Below, in pieces: positions 1 to 8,703 of a stretch of DNA of 20,902 bases; the stretch's first letter is position 1, and each line of letters opens with the position of its first letter. The stretch comes from Emiliania huxleyi CCMP1516 (taxonomy: Eukaryota; Haptophyta; Isochrysidales; Noelaerhabdaceae). The notes below the pieces were generated by a model. That model was not told the DNA's origin. It ran no database searches and was given only the letters and a program-made list of their open reading frames with translations. The position numbers and the translations under genes are program-made. The stretch lies in assembly GCF_000372725.1 (NCBI RefSeq), contig NW_005196914.1, forward strand, positions 1,744-22,645, given 5' to 3'.

Positions 1-64
1 GACAGTGAGAGCCTGCCGCAGGCAGCCTGGGCTGGTGCTTCCACCGAGTTCTCTCCCCGAGGTT

Positions 65-85
65 GTGTGTGTGTGACACACACAC
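65..85. repeat. Self-complementary GT/AC dinucleotide run
   Basis: A (GT)5 run at 65-74 is followed, after one G, by (AC)5 at 76-85, giving a perfect inverted repeat. The rest of 1-771 shows no supportable gene. An A-rich patch near 616-670 on a GC-rich background may belong to the reductase promoter, but I see no clear core element. Confidence 0.7.
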
Positions 86-771
86 TCACATACTCATCGA
101 ATTCTCCGGACCCCGACAAGCCGCCCGACGTTGGGCCTCTGCCCCGCACGCCCCCGCCCCTTCTGCCCCTCGCTCACACCCCGGCCCGACACGCACATAC
201 AAGACAAACCCGGCGTCCTGCTCTCAAAAGAAAAAGAAAAAAGGGAATGAGGAGACCAGCGGGGGAGACTCCCCGCCTATGCAAGCCCCAGAGAGGGGCC
301 GCCATCGCCGAAGCTGTGCCAAAGCATAACTCCAAAACCCGCAGCGGCCCAGGGGGCCTTGGGGGCAGCCTGCCGGACCGCCGCTGCACGGGGCTAGGCA
401 CCAGAAGATGAGTGGAATTGATGAATTGGGCCGTTGTCCGTGCCTCCCCTCTATACGTCAGAGTGGGACCTACGCCGCGCCGGGAAAGGGGCGCGCCCGG
501 TCCTCGACGGAGCCGCGCGCCCCAAACGACCCAGGCGGCGAGTAGTCGTCCTCGAACCTTCGACATGTAGTTGCCCATAGTTAGCGTCCGCCCGCCCCCC
601 CCTCTGTCGCTTCGCAAACGAAAAACAAAATAAAACCAAGCAAAAGAGAAAGCGAGGCCAAAAAACGATTGCGTAAACGGCGTCACAGAGCCCGCCGGTT
701 TTGATCGACAATCGTGAGATTGACCGCCGTCGACCAGAGAATTGACGGCAGCATGCAGACGATGTGCCCGG

Positions 772-797
772 AGCACTTGGAGCACTTGGAGTGCAGT
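772..797 (+). repeat. 26-nt dispersed repeat, copy 1 (before the reductase)
   Basis: This stretch is identical over 26 nt to 11215-11240. Internally it is a tandem of the 9-mer GGAGCACTT. It lies 51-76 nt before the reductase start codon, so probably in the 5' leader or core promoter. Confidence 0.85.
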
Positions 798-847
798 CTG
801 CTGTTTTTTCTCGAGGTGAGGACTGCTGCCGACGACACGATCGCCAC

Positions 848-3279
848 ATGAGATCTCTGCTGCTCTGCGCTGCTGGGGCGGCGGCCTATCACCTCGGGGC
901 CTGGCCTGGACACGCCGCTCGCGCGCCCGCCGCTCGCTTGGCGGCGGAGCCTCAGGCGCCGGCCGACTTTGGCCTCGCGCCCGGACAAAAGTTCGGGCCC
1001 ACGGCGCCCGCGCACCCTGCAGACAAGCCGTGGACCAACCTCGAGACGCAGGAGGGAGTGCAGCTCGTCAAGGCCGCCAGCAACGACCTGCGCCAGCCGC
1101 TGCTCGCCGACATGGGTGCACACAGCCCAGCTGCAGCCGCCGCCCAGCCGAGCGCCCCGACCGCCCCGCGCCCTCTGGCAGGCAACGACGAGATCTCGGT
1201 GTCAAAGGACTCGATCCACATCCTCAAGCACCACGGCTCGTACATGCAGCAGAACCGCGACCTCAAGAAGAAGGCCGACCGCGACAAGTCGTACCAGTTC
1301 ATGCTGCGGCTCAAGGTGCCGTGCGGAGAGGTGCCCGGCGAGCTCTACCGGGAGCTCGACGAGCTGTCCAACAAGTACGGGCAGGGCGACCTGCGCGCCA
1401 CGACGCGGCAGGCCTTCCAGCTCCACGGCGTCCTCAAGGGCAACCTCAAGACCGTCATCGCCACCATCGCCAACGTGGGCTCCAACACGTACGGCGGATG
1501 CGGAGACATCAACCGGAACGTCATGGTGCCGGCGGTCTGCTTCCCGAACAACCCGGCGTACGTGGCGGCGCAGACGTACGCGAAGGCGATCGCCGACCTC
1601 TTCCGGCCGATGACCGAGGCCTTCAACGAGATCTGGCTCGATGGCGAAAAGGCGCCTCGCAGCCGAGATGGTGAGGGAGGCAGCCGCAGGCGCGCCGAGG
1701 CTGTCACCTGTCCTCCCTCCCCCCTCTCGCCTTCTCGCCGCGCAGGCTGCGAGCGTCGAGTACTGGCAGAAGGACATCGCGCACTTTGACCTCGACAAGG
1801 TGCGCAACTACGACAACGGCAACGGCATCATCACCGGCCACCCGGTCGAGCCGATCTACGGCCGCACCTACCTGCCGAAAAAGTTCAAGATGGCCGTGAC
1901 GGTGCCTGGCGACAACTCGGTCGACCTGTACATCAACGACGTGGGCGCGGTGGTCATCATGGAGCCGGACGGCAAGACGGTCAAGGGCTTCAACATCGTC
2001 GTCGGCGGAGGCATGGGACGCACGCATCGCAAGGAGGAGACCTTCGCTCGCGCGGCCGACCACCTCGGCTTCGTCAAGGAGGCGGACTTCTTCGAGTGCC
2101 TCAAGGCGAGGGAGGGAGGGAGGGGGGAGGGGGGACTCACTGACCGACCCGCCTTCTCGAGCGCCTCCAGGCGATCATCGCGGTGCAGCGCGACCACGGC
2201 AACCGCGAGGTGCCCTCGGGATACCCTCAAAGCGCCTCGTCCGCCCGCGTCTTCGCAGCCTCCTTCCCCTCTGCTCACAGGTGCGCTCGTCGGCGCGGCT
2301 GAAGTACCTCGTCCACACGCTCGGCGTGGACGGCTTCCGCGCCCTCGTCGAGAAGTACCTCGGCCAGAAGATGGAGCCGTGGGTGCCCCTCCCCGAGTGG
2401 AAGTACCTCGACTGGATGGGCTGGCACGAGCAGGGCGACGGCAAGCTCATGCTCGGGATCAACGTCGAGCAGGGCCGCGTGGCGGACTCGCCCGGCCTGC
2501 GCGTCAAGTCGTGCCTGCGCGCGCTCGTCGACAACTACGGCGTCGACCTCCTCCTCACGCCCTCGCAGTCGATCGTCCTGCGCAACATCCAGCCCGCCCA
2601 AAAGTACGACGTCGAGGCGGTGCTGCGCGAGCACGGGATCAAGCTCATCGACGAGGTGGACGCGATCACGCGCAAGTCGATCGCCTGCCCCGCCTTCCCG
2701 CTCTGCGGCCTCGCCATGACCGAGGCCGAGCGCGTGCAGCCGCAGATCAACGCGCGCCTCCTCGCCGTCCTCCGCATGATGGGCATGGGCAGCGACGACT
2801 TTGTCACGCGCACCACCGGCTGCCCGAACGGCTGCGCGCGGCCCTACATGGCCGAGATCGCCTTCGTCGGCTCGGGGCCCAACGCGTACCAGCTCTGGCT
2901 CGGCGGCTCCCCCAACCAGGCCGAGCGCACCGCCGTCGCGACCTCGATCTTCAAGATGAAGTTCGAGGACCTCGAGGCGACCGTCGAGCCAATCTTCGCG
3001 ATGTGGCGCTCGCAGCGAAACAGCCCGACCGAGGCGCTCGGAGACTTTTGCCACCGCGTCGGCGTGCCCGTGGTCGAGGAGTTCATGGCCGCGTACGAGC
3101 CCGGCGCGTGGAAGGGCATGGCGCCCGCCTTCCCGCCGCCGCCCGCCGTCGAGACGCCGACAGCGACGGTCGGCGTCGCGAGCGACCTGCTGGTAAAGAT
3201 CGAGGAGGAGGCGAGCGCGCGCGGCCTCGACGCGCCTTCGCTGCTCGACATGATTGTGCGCGAGGCACTCGAGGGCTAG
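848..3279 (+). CDS. sir: Plastid ferredoxin-dependent sulfite reductase, 4 exons
   Basis: This enzyme reduces sulfite to sulfide with electrons from ferredoxin, in plastid sulfur assimilation. The exons are 848-1651, 1746-2105, 2171-2209 and 2281-3279, joining in frame to 733 residues. Residues 1-20 form a hydrophobic leader, followed by an Ala/Pro/Arg-rich stretch to about 110, which suggests a bipartite secondary-plastid targeting signal. Siroheme/sulfite-binding basic residues are visible: R187 in TTRQAF, R223 in DINRNV, and K314/K316 in LPKKFK. The 4Fe-4S/siroheme cysteines are C537 and C543 (ACPAFPLC) and C582 and C586 (GCPNGC). The ACPAFPLC and GCPNGCARPYMAE motifs indicate sulfite rather than nitrite reductase. 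About 60 extra residues follow the catalytic core at the C terminus. The start is the first ATG in frame; the frame is open upstream only from a GTG at 764. I am very sure of the function, and fairly sure of the intron 1 donor. Confidence 0.95.
1652..1745 (+). other. Sulfite reductase intron 1 (GC-AG, 94 nt)
   Basis: The donor reads AAAAG|GCGCCT and the acceptor CCGCGCAG|GCTGCG after a C/T-rich tract. This is the choice that keeps the frame, joining WLDGEK to AASVEYWQKD. A textbook GT donor lies inside at 1671 (GAGATG|GTGAGG), but using it with the same acceptor shifts the downstream frame by one base. Confidence 0.75.
2106..2170 (+). other. Sulfite reductase intron 2 (GC-AG, 65 nt)
   Basis: The donor is CTCAAG|GCGAGG and the acceptor CGCCTCCAG|GCGATC. 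No GT donor exists at the point where homology requires the splice. The intron is in phase 0 and joins FFECLK to AIIAVQRDHG, which matches the conserved family order at this point. Confidence 0.88.
2210..2280 (+). other. Sulfite reductase intron 3 (GT-AG, 71 nt)
   Basis: The donor is CGCGAG|GTGCCC and the acceptor CTGCTCACAG|GTGCGC, phase 0. The preceding exon (2171-2209) is a micro-exon of only 39 nt (13 codons, AIIAVQRDHGNRE). This is the only GT-AG intron among the five I can place in the window. Confidence 0.88.
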
Positions 3280-3384
3280 GGCGACCAGACCGTCGCCGCC
3301 TCGAGAGGGGGGGCCCACTCCAGAGTGGCCCACCCGCCTCGGCGCGTGCTCGTATGAGCTGCGCGCTTTGGCGGCAGCCTGGTC

Positions 3385-3420
3385 CCAGTTAGCGACAACT
3401 GGCGGGTGCTAGGCACCCGC
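3385..3420 (+). other. Two back-to-back perfect hairpins after the reductase
   Basis: The first hairpin has the 6-bp stem CCAGTT/AACTGG (3385-3390 with 3397-3402) and a 6-nt loop. The second has the 8-bp stem GCGGGTGC/GCACCCGC (3402-3409 with 3413-3420) and a 3-nt TAG loop. They share base 3402. They begin 106 nt after the reductase stop codon and are probably in its 3' UTR or near its 3' end. A role in 3'-end processing is only inferred. Confidence 0.55.
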
Positions 3421-3554
3421 ACAGTGCGCTCTCAGATTTGCCAGCTGACCTCTCGGCGACCACCCACCTCCGATGCTAGTGCCGAACTACACAAGCCTCC
3501 GTGTTTAGGACTGAGGACTCTCACACATGATTCGACGTGTCTCGCTCGTTTATT

Positions 3555-3577
3555 GGGGGGGCAGGGGGGGGGGGGGG
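3555..3577 (+). repeat. G7-CA-G14 homopolymer tract
   Basis: A run of seven G, then CA, then fourteen G. Such a tract could form a G-quadruplex on the + strand, and it is also prone to sequencing error, so its exact length should not be trusted. Confidence 0.9.
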
Positions 3578-4471
3578 TACTGTACATATCGCCGGGGATA
3601 GATTTAAGATTTACAGTGGGGCAACTCCACAACGCCGCGGAGCTCCACCTCGCGGTCCACCAAAAAGCGCCCCCGGGGGCGGCGAAGGCCGCCACGAGCA
3701 CGTCCAATAAGAGATCCACACGCACCACATCGCGCGCCGCGCGCGCGCACTTCGCAGCGAGATCATCGCTCCGCGTACTGTGTCGCGAGGGGCGAGACGC
3801 CGGGGGCCCCGTGGCAGCGGCAGCGCGGCCGGCCAAGGTAACGTAGCTGCAGGGAAATTTTCCGCGGCAAACTCGTATCGTATCACTTTACACTCTTCAC
3901 ACATTCACCGTCTTTTTTTACAGAGTTTTGTGCCGGCCCGCGTCCGTCATCGTCCGCGCCAGAATTTTCTTTTATTCGCTTCTCTACTTTTACGCCACAC
4001 CGGCGCCCGTGTGCCTCGCCGCCGCGTCCGGCGCCGGCAACCCGGCATCGATGTTGTCCGCCCGAGCGTGACTCGCAACTCCACGAACGACCCTCCACGA
4101 GACCAGACCTCTCCACACGGCCAAAAGCAAAACGGCTCTCCCCACCAAAGTCGAGTCCTCGGTCTTTGCACATACATACTGGGGGGAGGCGGGGGCCCCC
4201 GGAGGCACCGTGCGCCACGCCGCAGTGCGGAAACGGGGGCCGCCGGTTCGACGCTACCGGTCCACGAACATCTACTCTGCTGAGGTCGGTCGGTGGCACC
4301 TCGATGGTCGAGTGGCCTCCGGTTCGAAATCGGCGAGTTGACCCTTATATTTTTTTCACACCTGAGCGGGCTCAATTTTGCTCTGATGCCTCCTACGTAT
4401 TCGAACTCAAGTTCTCGGGCAGGCGCCCGGTGCGTTGGTCGTTTTTCGTCACGGGAGGGCCCGCCTCGCGC

Positions 4472-4576
4472 AAAACGGGCCCGGCAAACCCTCCTGCCCG
4501 GGCCCGGTTGTGAGTGAGCGGGCCGGTCGATGTGCCGCAGACGGGCCCGGGCAGGACGGTTTGCCGGGCCGGTTTT
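4472..4576. repeat. Inverted repeat with 35-nt GC-rich arms
   Basis: The arms are 4472-4506 and 4542-4576, complementary at 33 of 35 positions, and separated by a 35-nt spacer. The arms are built from variants of CGGGCCCGGCA. The long frames crossing it on both strands are composition artefacts of this symmetry. Confidence 0.85.
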
Positions 4577-4667
4577 CTCCTCGCCGGGCCCGCCTCGCTC
4601 CTCGACCTGCTGGTTTGGGCGCATCGGCCCGGGAGTGGCAAGCCGGGCCCGGCAAAGCGCGCGGGCC

Positions 4668-4711
4668 GGGCCCGGCAGGGGCCCGAGCCGGGCCCGGCAG
4701 GGGCCCGAGCC
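4668..4711 (+). repeat. Tandem pair of a 22-nt GC-rich unit
   Basis: Two identical 22-nt copies (4668-4689 and 4690-4711) of a unit made of GGGCCCGGCAG plus GGGCCCGAGCC, followed by a decayed third copy. They use the same CCCGG vocabulary as the inverted repeat just upstream. Confidence 0.85.
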
Positions 4712-5956
4712 GGACCCGGCCTGGCCCGGCGCCCCACTTTGCAAATCGACCCGTTTCCCATCCAATATCTCCCACTCGGCCGCGGAGGCCCCAACTGAGA
4801 GCGGGGCCCGGGGGAGGGGGTCCCTGCTGGTCGTTCCCACCCTTCGCACGACCCCATCGCTTTTTGCCACTGGTTGTGACCCCTCCCCCGGCTCCGCTAG
4901 TCTCCGCTAGCACCGACTTCCCGATCTAACCCGGTCTAACAGAGGGCAGATTTGGAGAGATCTCGAGGAGTACATACAGATAGACCCTCTAACCATAAGA
5001 AAACTCCGACCTGATCGGTCGTACTGACCGCCGACAGATCACTCCAGACAGCAGACAGGCCGACGTCTGCACGCGGCCGGCCGGGCGAGAGGCTTGACAC
5101 GATCCGACCCTGCGACCCTGACGCTGCTGCTCTAGCTATCAGACATGCACTACTGACTGCTGCCACAATATGCGACCGGTGCTGACCCACGTGGCGGCCT
5201 TCCCGGTCAGTGGTGAGGCGCAGTTCAGAGCTGTCGATGGCGCGATGCCGCACTGGTCCCACACTGGTGACACGAGACCACCACGTTTGCCGGTCCAAGA
5301 GAGAGGCACCGGCGCTGTCGTAAGAAGGTGCATGGTCCCTCTTGACTGCCCATGCGCGCGAGGCTGTGTAGGCATAGCCTCGAGAGTGCCAGCAGCCAAT
5401 CCGAGGCAGCTTGTGACGCGCATTGCGTCAGAAGAGTGCACGCGCTGGAAGGACACCTTCCTACTGGCCGTACAATCACCTGCATAGCTCGCGACCTTAG
5501 CATCCAGCATTCAGTGACGACCTGATTGTGCAGCAGGGCACGGTCAGCAGCGCCGACAGGCTGTCGCAAGGCGTGATAGCATGGTCGCAATACGCGAAAT
5601 TCTCATGAAAACAAGTAGAAAATCGCGCTCAAAAGAAAAATTACCAAAAAAATGTCAGCGGCGGGCCATGGGACCCCATTTTCCCCCCGCATGGGTACCC
5701 CCTAGGGGCCCCGCTTCCCCCCAGAGCGTCTCCCAGTGAGATGATGGAGAGGGAGGGAGGGGGGACGACACCGCTCGATCTACCCTCCCGGGGTCAGCGG
5801 CGTGCACCTCGATCCTGCACCGTGTTTGTTATGACCCCCTCCAATGAGCACACCAGCGAGGGAGGGCGAAACGAGGGGTCCCGTACCATGTGGGACCCTA
5901 CCAATCCACCAATGCTCAAGTGCTCAAAGCTAGGGTTGCATATTGCAATAGCTGCA

Positions 5957-5982
5957 CACCGCGCCGCCGCGACGGCGCGGTG
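5957..5982 (+). promoter_or_regulatory. Perfect hairpin ending 2 nt before the transporter ATG
   Basis: The arms CACCGCGCCG (5957-5966) and CGGCGCGGTG (5973-5982) are perfectly complementary, with the 6-nt loop CCGCGA. The start codon is at 5985. In mRNA this 10-bp, nearly all G-C stem would sit at the initiation site and could limit initiation; that role is inferred. Confidence 0.6.
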
Positions 5983-5984
5983 GC

Positions 5985-7085
5985 ATGGGGAATGCGAACG
6001 CCGACGCGCTGGACGGGTCCACAGCGGTCCGCGAGAGCTGCTACGCCGATCGCAGCGCGGTGGTCACCTGCACCCTGTATAGCATTTGCACTGCGGCGCT
6101 GCTGCTGCTGAACAAAGTGATCATAAGCTATGCGCCGCTGCCGTCGATGGTATCAACGCTTCAGTTCTTGGCGACCGTGCTGGCGGCGCTCTTTGCGATG
6201 GTCCAGGGCGTAGCTCCGGTGGACCGCTTCCTGTGGGAGCGCGCCAGGCATTACCTCCTGTACGTGGCGATGTTTGTGACGACCATCTACTGTAACTTCA
6301 AAGTGCTCGAAGTGTCCAACGTGGAGACTCTGATCGTCGCACGATCCTGCGTGCCGTGCCTAGTCGCGCTGCTCGAGTACGCCTTTCTGGGCCGCCAGCT
6401 CCCATCCTGCCGCTCGTGGCTCGCGATGCTCGTCATGTGCAGTGGCGCGGTGGGCTACGTTATGAGCGACGCGGGCCTTGAGATGGCAGGGTTGACAGCA
6501 TACACCTGGATCACAGTCTACTTTCTCGTGGTAGCAGTGGAATCCGCCTACGGCAAGCATATCGTTGGCCCACACCTCGGCTTTGGAAGCATGTGGGGTC
6601 CGACGCTGTACACCAACACTATCTCCATCCCCCCGATGGTCGCTATCGGGCTCCTCTCTGGTGAGCAAGAGGCTCTCTTGCGTCACGCCGACTGCTCCAA
6701 GTCCAGCCCGGTGGAGGATGCCGACTCGAACCAAGCCGTCGTTCTTCTCGTCCTCATCTCGTGCGCTCTCGGCGTGGCTGTCGCGTTCCTCGGCTTCGAG
6801 GCTAGGAGGCTCGTGTCGGCGACGTGCTTCACAGTGTTGGGCGTGGCGGGGAAAATGGCGACGGTGACCGCCAACGGGCTGATCTGGGACAAGCACGCCT
6901 CGCCCGAGGGTATTGCGTTTCTGGCGGCCTGCCTGGCCGGTGCGGCCATATACCAGCAATCTCCGCTGCGAAGCGGGGCGATCCAAAGGAGAGATGACCG
7001 CGAGATGACGATGCAACCGATTCGTCAGCCGGTGAGCGTGCGCGACGAAGGAGCTAGCGACAGTCTTAGCCACCAGCGTGTGTGA
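5985..7085 (+). CDS. Nucleotide-sugar transporter, GONST3/GDP-sugar type
   Basis: A 366-residue, intronless multi-pass membrane protein of the drug/metabolite transporter superfamily. It should exchange a nucleotide sugar across a Golgi or similar membrane. About ten hydrophobic segments can be seen between residues 25 and 325. Key motifs are LLNKVIISY (41-49), the VETLIVARSCVP region (113-124), FLGFEARRLVSATCFTVLG (268-286), GKMATV (289-294) and IWDKHAS (300-306), with a terminal YQQS (323-326). The order SRR/ARR-x-SAT-x-FTVLG, then K-x-x-TV, then WDKH-S matches plant GONST3/GONST4-type carriers (GDP-L-galactose/GDP-mannose class) more closely than plastid triose-phosphate carriers. The exact substrate cannot be read from the sequence. 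The C-terminal ~36 residues are polar and probably cytosolic. The ATG at 5985 is followed by a GGG, and a hairpin sits just upstream. The gene converges on the hydrolase at 7567-8589. Confidence 0.82.
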   Translation: MGNANADALDGSTAVRESCYADRSAVVTCTLYSICTAALLLLNKVIISYAPLPSMVSTLQFLATVLAALFAMVQGVAPVDRFLWERARHYLLYVAMFVTTIYCNFKVLEVSNVETLIVARSCVPCLVALLEYAFLGRQLPSCRSWLAMLVMCSGAVGYVMSDAGLEMAGLTAYTWITVYFLVVAVESAYGKHIVGPHLGFGSMWGPTLYTNTISIPPMVAIGLLSGEQEALLRHADCSKSSPVEDADSNQAVVLLVLISCALGVAVAFLGFEARRLVSATCFTVLGVAGKMATVTANGLIWDKHASPEGIAFLAACLAGAAIYQQSPLRSGAIQRRDDREMTMQPIRQPVSVRDEGASDSLSHQRV

Positions 7086-7566
7086 GACCCAAGGTGAGAG
7101 TCGTTAGTGGAATGGGTTGACACATTGTGGCGCGATCGGGGCCGCAGCGTGGGGCTACTGGCCCGCTGGGCGGTGCACTTGTGTGTGTGTAAAAGTTTCT
7201 TGACGCACGACAAAAAAAGTTCAAAACCCATTTCAAAACGTTCTTCTCCCCGCTCTCTCGGGGGCGCTTCTCCGGTTCATGTCGATGTCGAAACCGCGCG
7301 CGTTATCTCTCGAGTTCGTCTTTAGATCTCTTTAGCACGACACACACGCGTCGCGGTTGTGTCTCAGAGAGTATCCTCCCGCTCTAGTGCGTGTAGTGAG
7401 GAGAGGGCTACGGTGCGATAGATTGCGATCTATGAAAGCTGGTGGCTGAAGTTGGAGTGGTGAGGTCTAAGCTGTTCTCGCGAGCCGCGCCCCCGCCGCC
7501 GCGGCGTGGAGTGGCGAGCAGTTCAAGTGTGTAGCTGTATCTGGAGCGGGTAAGGAGGGCGTGGCG
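7086..7566. other. Spacer between convergent genes
   Basis: This 481-nt stretch separates two genes that end toward each other, so it should hold both 3' UTRs. I see no RNA gene or supportable ORF. A short T/C-rich tract is near 7245-7330. Confidence 0.6.
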
Positions 7567-8589
7567 CTAGCGGGCGGCAGCGGCCGCTCGCTCTGCCATG
7601 GCCCTGTACCACGTGCAGGGCTTGCGATGTTTCCCCCACCAGCCATCCCCGTGGCGGCAAGTCAGGTCGTAGTGGTTGACCGAGGCGAGGTAGTGCTCTC
7701 CCCGAGGGTCGCGAGAGAGCTTGGCTCCCGCAGGGGCGGGGCAGCCGGAGAGCGGCACGACGGCGTCATTCTTCTCGCTAAAGTTCACCCAAGAGGCGAG
7801 CGCACGCAGCTCGACCGAGTTGATGCTCCACAGGCCAAAGGGCGAGTCGCCGCACATCGAGCCGTTGACGCGGCCGAGCCAGGGGCGGAGCCTGGCGAAG
7901 GCGGGAGAGGAGCGAGCGAGCGCCCTGTAAGCCGAGCTCACGCTGCCGTTCGGGCCGTCGCAGAAGCCCACGCGCTTCGCCAGCGCGCGCAGGACCGGCT
8001 CGACTGGGCCGCGGTCGGTCGGCGGCGAGTCTCCGCAGAGCTCCGGGAGCGCCTCGGCCGCCTCGGTTCCCTCCCACGGCGCGCCGACCGAGTACCACGC
8101 CGTCGCCTCGCCGAGCGCGCAGAGCCCGCTCTGCAGGGCGCCGGCGAGGGCGAGGCTTCCCATCGAGTGCGCAAAGATCGTGGTGCAGCGCCGGCGCGGC
8201 GACTCGGAGGCCGGCCGCGTCACGAGATCGCACACGCGCCGCTGGAGCCGCTCGTCCGTCCAGCCGCGGTGCAGCGTGTCCTCGAACATGAAGATGAACT
8301 CGGCGCACGGCCCGCTCAGCTTGTCGTCGACCGAGCCCCAGTAGCCCGGGTCAGACGTCAGCGGCGGCCGCGCGTACCCGTTGCCGGCGCCGTGCAGGAA
8401 CACGCAGGTGCAGCCGCCGCCATCCTCCGACCGCCACAGGGACAGGGCACTCGCGGCGAGGCGCGGTAGCGCCAGCGCCAGCAGCGCCACGGCAGCGAGC
8501 AGCAGCAGCAGCAGCAGCGCGCCGGCGGCGCACAGGCGGCGAGACGCCGGCGGAGCTGCGCCGACAAGCACGTAGGGCGTTGACGGCAT
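7567..8589 (-). CDS. Membrane-anchored alpha/beta hydrolase (lipase-like)
   Basis: A 340-residue protein starting at the ATG whose complement is at 8587-8589; the frame stays open upstream only from a TTG. Residues about 19-49 form a Leu/Ala-rich membrane segment, suggesting a type II anchor or signal anchor. Then come FLHGAGNGY (64-72, oxyanion-type HG), YWGSVDD, and FAHSMGS with nucleophile S142, a GxSxG variant with Ala first. D275 in NDAVVP and H306 in NHYDL are in the right order to complete a Ser-Asp-His triad. Three N-glycosylation sequons (NGS, NGS, NFS) and about a dozen cysteines after the anchor fit a lumenal or secreted domain. The layout recalls uncharacterised protist lipase-like proteins and, more distantly, PGAP1-type hydrolases. 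The substrate is unknown. It converges on the transporter. Confidence 0.72.
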   Translation of the reverse strand: MPSTPYVLVGAAPPASRRLCAAGALLLLLLLAAVALLALALPRLAASALSLWRSEDGGGCTCVFLHGAGNGYARPPLTSDPGYWGSVDDKLSGPCAEFIFMFEDTLHRGWTDERLQRRVCDLVTRPASESPRRRCTTIFAHSMGSLALAGALQSGLCALGEATAWYSVGAPWEGTEAAEALPELCGDSPPTDRGPVEPVLRALAKRVGFCDGPNGSVSSAYRALARSSPAFARLRPWLGRVNGSMCGDSPFGLWSINSVELRALASWVNFSEKNDAVVPLSGCPAPAGAKLSRDPRGEHYLASVNHYDLTCRHGDGWWGKHRKPCTWYRAMAERAAAAAR

Positions 8590-8639
8590 GCCTCGGCACA
8601 GGCGCGAGACGGACACGAGACGGACGAGGCTTCGCAAGC

Positions 8640-8675
8640 GGGAAGTCGACCGGGAAGTCGACCGGCAAGTCGACC
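8640..8675 (-). promoter_or_regulatory. Triplicate 12-nt repeat before the hydrolase
   Basis: Three tandem copies of GG(G/C)AAGTCGACC, at 8640-8651, 8652-8663 and 8664-8675. Two copies are identical and the third differs at one base. They lie 51-86 nt upstream of the hydrolase start codon, each containing the palindrome GTCGAC. A regulatory role is inferred from position only. Confidence 0.5.
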
Positions 8676-8703
8676 CGGAGAGGGAGCTTCTCTGTCAGCG
8701 GAT

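Larger units (their letters stand above)
3421..5984. other. Long intergenic region without a supportable gene
   Basis: Apart from the G tract and the GC-rich repeats listed separately, I find no gene here. An ATG-initiated frame of 105 codons at 5170-5487 has no recognisable motif. 5590-5655 is conspicuously A-rich against its surroundings and may be promoter or transposon-derived. CCCCTAGGGG at 5699-5708 is a perfect palindrome. Confidence 0.6.

Noticed and set aside
764..847. 28-residue N-terminal extension of sulfite reductase
   Set aside because: It would start at GTG and read through the dispersed 26-nt repeat; the ATG at 848 begins a proper hydrophobic leader.
1641..1670. Frameshift or programmed frameshift in sulfite reductase
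   Set aside because: The apparent shift arises only if the GT donor at 1671 is used; the GC donor at 1652 keeps the frame, in line with other GC introns here.
4296..4345. tRNA-like A box (TGGTCGAGTGG) and B box (GGTTCGAAATC)
   Set aside because: The two boxes are almost adjacent, leaving no room for an anticodon arm, and no acceptor stem can be paired.
5170..5487. 105-codon ATG-initiated frame
   Set aside because: No motif, no signal or domain, and overlapping frames of similar length exist on the other strand, as expected by chance in this composition.
8590..8637. 16-residue N-terminal extension of the hydrolase
   Set aside because: It starts at TTG; the first ATG in frame is at 8589 and directly precedes the membrane segment.
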